From Bradyrhizobium roseum (GTDB taxonomy: Bacteria; Pseudomonadota; Alphaproteobacteria; Rhizobiales; Xanthobacteraceae), in contig NZ_CP129212.1 of the NCBI RefSeq assembly GCF_030413175.1, positions 6,967,001-7,031,000 of the forward strand: DNA of 64,000 bases, read 5' to 3'. Positions 59,732 to 64,000 of this stretch are shown piece after piece. The translations under genes were made by a program, and so were the position numbers. The notes under the pieces were generated by a model. That model worked only from the letters and a program-made list of their open reading frames with translations. It did not search any database and was not told where the DNA came from. How positions within the stretch are numbered: the first letter of the stretch is position 1; each line of letters starts with the position of its first letter.

Positions 59732-62700
59732 TTACTCTTTGCGATTGCCGGCGAGCTGTTCCTTCAGCGCCGCCAGTTTTGCGAACGGCGAATTGGGATC
59801 GGCGGGACGATCGCGGTCGCGCGGGCTCGCGCTGGTCGCCCACTGGCGATGCGAGGGACCGCTGTCGCGCTTGTCGCGGCCACCCTTGTCGCGTCCGCCG
59901 AAATCACGGCCGCCGCGTTCGCCCTTGTCGCGGCCACCGCCACCCTTGTTACGGTCGCCGCCCTTGTTGCGATCTCCGCCGCCCTTGTTGCGATCGAATT
60001 TGTCGCGGCGATCGCCGTCGCGGCCCTTGCCTTCAGGACGCTCGCGGGGCGGACGCGCTTCCGCGGCCGGCGCGCCCTCGACAGCCGCCGCCGGCGCAGC
60101 CGTGGCGTCGGCCGGCGCACCCTCACGGGGTTTGCGGAAATCGTTGCGGCGGCCGCGGCGATGACGCTGCTCGCGCGGCGCGCCATCGGCGCCTTCGCCG
60201 CCGGCTGCCGCCGCCGCGCCTTCGGCCGGGCGGGCGTGATGACGCTGACGGTTGCGGTCGTGGTGCGGGCGGCGCTCCTCGGAACGGCCGCCGGGCCGCC
60301 AGACTTCGACGAGCACCGGCTCAGCCGGCGCATCGGGTTTGGCGTCCGCAGCCGATGCTTCGGCGGCCGTTGCTTCGGCCGCTGCGGTCTCGGAGGATGC
60401 GGCCTCGGATGGTGCGGCCTCGCTGGCAGCAGGCTCTGCGGCAGCTTCAGGCGCGCTTGCCGTCTCGGTCTGTTCCACAGGCGCTTCGATGGCCGGGGCT
60501 TCAGCGGCAGGCTCCGCTGCCGCTTCGACGGGCGCAGGTTCAGGCGCGGCGGGTGCTTCGTTGACCGGCGTGACGTGCGGCAGCAGCGAGGACGACGGCG
60601 CGGGATCGCCGGAGATCGGCAGATCGGCGGCAACTTGTTCCGCGGGCGCTTCTGCCGCGGGCGCTTCTGCTGCCGCCGGAGTTTCTGGCGTTGTCTCCAC
60701 CGTCGCTTCGGCGCTGGCCTCGACCGGCGGCGTTTCGGCGGCGACGGTTTCGACAACCACCTCAGGCGCGGGCTTCGGCGGCAGCGGCGGACGCTTGTCC
60801 ATGCGGTAGCCGAGCGCGCGCAGGATCGAGGCAAAATCCTCGCCGGCCGATCCGGTCAGCGAGGTCATTGCCTGCGTGACGACAAAGCCGCGACCATCGA
60901 ACGCGCCGGTCGGCTTCTCGCCGGGCGAAGTTTCGCGCCACGCCAGCGCGGGACGAATGAGATCGGCGAGCCGTTCCAGAATGTCGACGCGCACGGCGCG
61001 CTCGCCGCACTGCCGATAGCCGAGCACGCGATAGGCGTCGCGATGCAACGCCTTGTCGACCGGGAAAGACGTGCGGCCCGAGCTCGCCAGATGCTGCGCG
61101 CCCGACAGCGCCGACATGTCGACATTATCCTGCTTCTCGGCCCACAGCAGCGACGCCAGCGCGCGCGCGGCAGGCTTCAAAAGGCCGGGGAAATAGATGT
61201 GATAGGCGCCGAAGCGGACGCCGTATTTGCGCAAGCTGGCGCGCGAAGCCTGGTCGAGATCCTTCATCTCGGCGGAGATCTTCGAACGCTCCAGCACGCC
61301 GAGCGCCTCGACCAGCTGGAACGCGATGCCGCGGCCGATGCCGGTGATGTCTTCTGCCTTGGAGAGACCGAACAGCGGGCCGAGCAGCTTTTCGATATGC
61401 GTCTTCAGCCACAGGTCGAGCCGCGCCTGCACGGCCTCGCGCGGCGCTCCGGAGAGACGGTCGTCGGCGATGATGCGGATGCGCGGATGCAGCGCGTCTT
61501 CGGCCGCGACGAGCTTTGCCACCGCATCGCCGGTCCAGCGGATGGTGCCATCGGACGCCAGCACGAACTGGTCGTCGGGCGCCGCACCAAGCTTGGTGGC
61601 GCGCGCGTCGATCTCGCCGGCGAGCACCTGCTGCGCCGCCGCCTGCAATGCCTTGGCGTCCGAGCCGGCTTCAGCCGCATCGGGCGCAAATGTAAATCCG
61701 TCGAGCCGGCCGATGGTGTGGCCTTCCACAATGACTTCGCCGGTCTTGCCAATTTCCGTATTCAAAACACTGTTCTCCCGCAGGCGGCGCATCAATACAC
61801 TGGTCCGCCGGTCAACGAAACGCTCCGTAAGCCGTTCATGCAGCGCATCGGATAATTTATTTTCGATCTCCCGCGTCATCCCCTGCCAGTGTTCGGGGTC
61901 GGAAAGCCAGTCCGGGCGGTTGGCGACGAAGGTCCAGGTGCGGATTTGCGCGATCCGCCCCGACAGCGTGTCGATATCGCCGGTGACGCGGTCGGCCTGG
62001 TCGACCTGGGCAGCGAACCAGGCGTCCGGTATGCGGCCCCTCTTCATCAGGAATGCATAAAGCGTGGTCACCAGCTCGGCATGGGCGGCGGGCGCCAGCC
62101 GCCGGTAGTCCGGGATCTGGCAGGCGTCCCACAGCCGCTCCACGGCATCCGCGCCGTGGGCCATGTCCCTGACCTCGCCGTCGCGCGCGGCGTGATCGAG
62201 CACGCGCTGGTCCTCGGCGATCGGCGCGCGGGTCAAAACCTCGTGTCCCGGCGGCAGCGCCAGCGCCACCTGCAGGCTGCCGAGCGAGGCGAAATCCAGC
62301 TTCGAATTCCGCCACTGCAGCATTTTGACGCTGTCGAAGGTGTGGTTCTGCAGCGCGTTGACGAGCTCGGGTTCGAACGGCGCGCAGCGGCCCGTGGTTC
62401 CGAAGGTGCCGTTGCGCGTCGCGCGGCCGGCGCGGCCGGCGATCTGCGCGAACTCCGACGGGGTCAGCCGGCGGAACTGGTAGCCGTCATATTTGCGGTC
62501 GGAGGCGAAGGCGACGTGGTCGACATCGAGGTTCAGCCCCATGCCGACGGCGTCGGTGGCGACGAGATAATCGACGTCGCCGTTCTGGAACATTTCCACC
62601 TGCGCATTGCGCGTGCGCGGGCTGAGCGAGCCCAGCACGACGGCCGCGCCGCCGTGCTGGCGGCGGATCAGCTCGGCGATGGCGTAGACTTCATCGGCGG

Positions 62701-63247
62701 AGAACGCGACGATGGCGGTTCGGCGCGGCTGGCGCGTGATCTTGCGATCGCCGGCGAATTCCAGCTGCGATAATCGGGGCCGTGTGATGATGGAGGCGCC
62801 CGGCAGCAGCCGCTCGATGATGGGGCGCATCGTCGCAGCTCCCAGCAGCAGCGTCTCGTCGCGGCCGCGGCGATGCAGGATGCGGTCGGTGAAGACGTGG
62901 CCGCGCTCGAGATCGGAGGCGATCTGGATTTCGTCGACGGCGAGAAAACTCACGTCGAGGTCGCGCGGCATCGCTTCCACGGTCGAGACCCAGAAGCGCG
63001 GGTTCTTCGGCTTGATCTTCTCCTCGCCGGTGATCAGCGCGACGCTGTTCACGCCCGCGCGATCGACGATCTTGTTGTAGACCTCGCGCGCGAGCAGCCG
63101 CAGCGGCAGGCCGATGACGCCGCTTGAATGCGCCAGCATCCGCTCGATCGCCAGATGCGTCTTGCCGGTGTTGGTCGGCCCGAGCACGGCGGTGACGCCG
63201 GCGCCTGGCGCGCGATCGGTCGCGAACGTAGAGGGGGAGAAGGCCAT
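59732..63247 (-). CDS. SUV3-like DEAD/H RNA helicase with long disordered RGG-type tail
   Basis: The 1,171-residue protein has Walker A GPTNTGKT at 23-30, the Walker B-like DEIQ at 105-108, and the C-terminal helicase motif QIAGRAGRA. The rest of the first 750 residues follows mitochondrial SUV3, an RNA helicase of the degradosome. From about residue 810 to the end it is low-complexity: Ala/Glu/Pro-rich, then basic, ending in repeats of the type GGDRNKGG and RGGRDFGGRDKGGRDK. The tail is about one third of the protein and should bind RNA or promote condensates. The S4 protein gene follows 11 bases downstream. Confidence 0.92.
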   Translation of the reverse strand: MAFSPSTFATDRAPGAGVTAVLGPTNTGKTHLAIERMLAHSSGVIGLPLRLLAREVYNKIVDRAGVNSVALITGEEKIKPKNPRFWVSTVEAMPRDLDVSFLAVDEIQIASDLERGHVFTDRILHRRGRDETLLLGAATMRPIIERLLPGASIITRPRLSQLEFAGDRKITRQPRRTAIVAFSADEVYAIAELIRRQHGGAAVVLGSLSPRTRNAQVEMFQNGDVDYLVATDAVGMGLNLDVDHVAFASDRKYDGYQFRRLTPSEFAQIAGRAGRATRNGTFGTTGRCAPFEPELVNALQNHTFDSVKMLQWRNSKLDFASLGSLQVALALPPGHEVLTRAPIAEDQRVLDHAARDGEVRDMAHGADAVERLWDACQIPDYRRLAPAAHAELVTTLYAFLMKRGRIPDAWFAAQVDQADRVTGDIDTLSGRIAQIRTWTFVANRPDWLSDPEHWQGMTREIENKLSDALHERLTERFVDRRTSVLMRRLRENSVLNTEIGKTGEVIVEGHTIGRLDGFTFAPDAAEAGSDAKALQAAAQQVLAGEIDARATKLGAAPDDQFVLASDGTIRWTGDAVAKLVAAEDALHPRIRIIADDRLSGAPREAVQARLDLWLKTHIEKLLGPLFGLSKAEDITGIGRGIAFQLVEALGVLERSKISAEMKDLDQASRASLRKYGVRFGAYHIYFPGLLKPAARALASLLWAEKQDNVDMSALSGAQHLASSGRTSFPVDKALHRDAYRVLGYRQCGERAVRVDILERLADLIRPALAWRETSPGEKPTGAFDGRGFVVTQAMTSLTGSAGEDFASILRALGYRMDKRPPLPPKPAPEVVVETVAAETPPVEASAEATVETTPETPAAAEAPAAEAPAEQVAADLPISGDPAPSSSLLPHVTPVNEAPAAPEPAPVEAAAEPAAEAPAIEAPVEQTETASAPEAAAEPAASEAAPSEAASSETAAAEATAAEASAADAKPDAPAEPVLVEVWRPGGRSEERRPHHDRNRQRHHARPAEGAAAAAGGEGADGAPREQRHRRGRRNDFRKPREGAPADATAAPAAAVEGAPAAEARPPRERPEGKGRDGDRRDKFDRNKGGGDRNKGGDRNKGGGGRDKGERGGRDFGGRDKGGRDKRDSGPSHRQWATSASPRDRDRPADPNSPFAKLAALKEQLAGNRKE

Positions 63248-63295
63248 GTGGTGCGGGTGTTTCTTCTGACTGCCGTCGCTCAGATTCGGTGCCAG

Positions 63296-63399
63296 ACCTC
63301 ATCCGGGGGAGCCGCGCGAGCGGCGTCTCACAAGATGAAAGGCACTGGCCGGGCCTGCATGGCTCGAGACGGCGCTAACGCGCCGCCTCACCATGAGGG
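63296..63399. repeat. Intergenic palindromic element, family C, copy 3
   Basis: CTCATCCGGGGGAGCCGCGC with GCGGCGTCTC, answered by CTCGAGACGGCGCTAACGCG and CTCACCATGAGG. It is related to 19812-19926. It lies in the 650-base gap upstream of the helicase gene. Confidence 0.6.
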
Positions 63400-63730
63400 T
63401 CCATCCTCTCAGGAGCGAAGCCTTTCTGGTCGCCCGGCGTCAAATCGGCCGAATCTGTTTCATTCTGCGACGGCGATGCGGTCGCGGCTTAAGCTCTGGA
63501 ACGAGTCTGGAACGAAACGCGCCCGAATCGCTGACTCCTCCCGAAACCCGGTACGTTCACCGCAACATCTCGCGCTGAAGCGCCTCGGGTGATACTAGAT
63601 CAAGTTTATGCGGGCTCCACAAGCGGCGCTGAGAGGGCGGAATCGTTAACGGACGGAGTCGAATCAGAAGTGGTCGGGAGTCAACATGAATCGTGGCGGT
63701 TGTGTCGGTCATGTTGCTGCGGCGAGCGGT

Positions 63731-63891
63731 CTTCATCCTCCCCTGGAGGGGGAGGATCGGTTCGCATGCAATGCGAACCGAGGTGGGGTGACGCTCTCTC
63801 CACGTCCAACAGTGCCCGAGTGGAGAGATCGCCCACCCCGTCACGCATCTTGCGATGCGTGCCGACCCGCCCCCTCGAGGGGCGGGTGAAG
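63731..63891. repeat. Intergenic palindromic element, family G
   Basis: Three nested hairpins: CCTCCCCTGGAGGGGGAGG, GGTTCGCATGCAATGCGAACC and CACGCATCTTGCGATGCGTG, with GCCCCCTCGAGGGGC at the end and the opposed GGTGGGGTGACG / CCACCCCGTCACG pair. No gene is supported in 63248-63897. Confidence 0.7.
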
Positions 63892-63897
63892 AAAATC

Positions 63898-64000
63898 TCA
63901 ATTCGTCTTCGCCACCCTTGGCGGCGTCGCCGAGGTCACGAACGATGTCGCTTCCAGCATGGCCTGGCCGAGCGGGGTCGGGATGGACATGCGGAAGGGG
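63898..64000 (-). CDS. C-terminal fragment of an unidentified protein
   Basis: Read on the minus strand, an open frame enters from the window edge and ends at TGA (63898-63900). The last residues are MSIPTPLGQAMLEATSFVTS followed by ATPPRVAKTN. The fragment is too short to assign. Confidence 0.45.
   Translation of the reverse strand, partial: PFRMSIPTPLGQAMLEATSFVTSATPPRVAKTN

Noticed and set aside
59860..60010. Tandem short repeats resembling a CRISPR or VNTR array
   Set aside because: They are codon repeats of the helicase RNKGG/RGG tail, in frame and without spacers.
59849..61855. Long plus-strand frame opposite the helicase tail
   Set aside because: It mirrors the low-complexity tail; the helicase motifs prove the minus-strand frame.

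Overview
The window is typical chromosomal DNA of an alphaproteobacterium of the Bradyrhizobium/Rhodopseudomonas group. This is inferred from the high GC content, dense short catabolic operons, a CarD-type regulator next to a 7Fe ferredoxin and a SUV3-like helicase, and many intergenic palindromic elements of the kind common in Bradyrhizobium genomes. I see no phage, insertion sequence, CRISPR array or rRNA. There is one tRNA, Arg-CCT.

Layout. 1-6 kb: the 5' part of a membrane-anchored FMN-type glutamate synthase, a ferredoxin-NADP reductase, a coupled ATP-grasp/FolC-like ligase pair that resembles a split cyanophycin synthetase, and a CurA-like reductase. 6-13 kb: an RND efflux pump with its lipoprotein adaptor, then small exported proteins, including a three-repeat cysteine-rich protein and a one-repeat relative broken by a single TAG. 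12.8-18 kb: an aromatic catabolic cluster (FAD monooxygenase, aryl-CoA ligase, MarR regulator, zeta-GST isomerase, gentisate dioxygenase) that fits CoA-dependent conversion of a salicylate-like acid to gentisate and ring cleavage. Two promoters in it share a near-identical 22-bp element. 18-24 kb: a minus-strand run of enoyl-CoA hydratase, aspartate-dehydrogenase-like enzyme, FAD oxidoreductase and a SsuABC/TauABC-type importer.

24-37 kb: single metabolic genes (ketopantoate-reductase-like, SDR, Asp/Glu/hydantoin racemase-like, hydrolases, GST), a MerR regulator coupled to a 64-aa leader ORF, a large di-heme RoxA-like cytochrome c, a PfkB kinase, an MBL hydrolase divergent from a LysR gene, and tRNA-Arg. 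37-46 kb: two tandem DUF3072-like small proteins, a Bug receptor/cupin/RraA operon divergent from an AraC regulator, several exported or membrane proteins, a second ketopantoate-reductase-like gene and an SDR. 46-53 kb: acyl-CoA catabolism, with two tandem acyl-CoA dehydrogenases plus an enoyl-CoA hydratase on the plus strand, and VOC, enoyl-CoA hydratase, branched-chain-type binding protein and a second VOC protein on the minus strand. 53-64 kb: an exported nuclease and an M48 lipoprotein protease, then the conserved block carD - fdxA - S4 protein - SUV3-like helicase, a repeat-filled gap, and the tail of one more gene.

Starts were chosen from Shine-Dalgarno spacing where possible, and several genes use GTG or TTG. 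Functional calls come from motifs read by eye. No database search was run.
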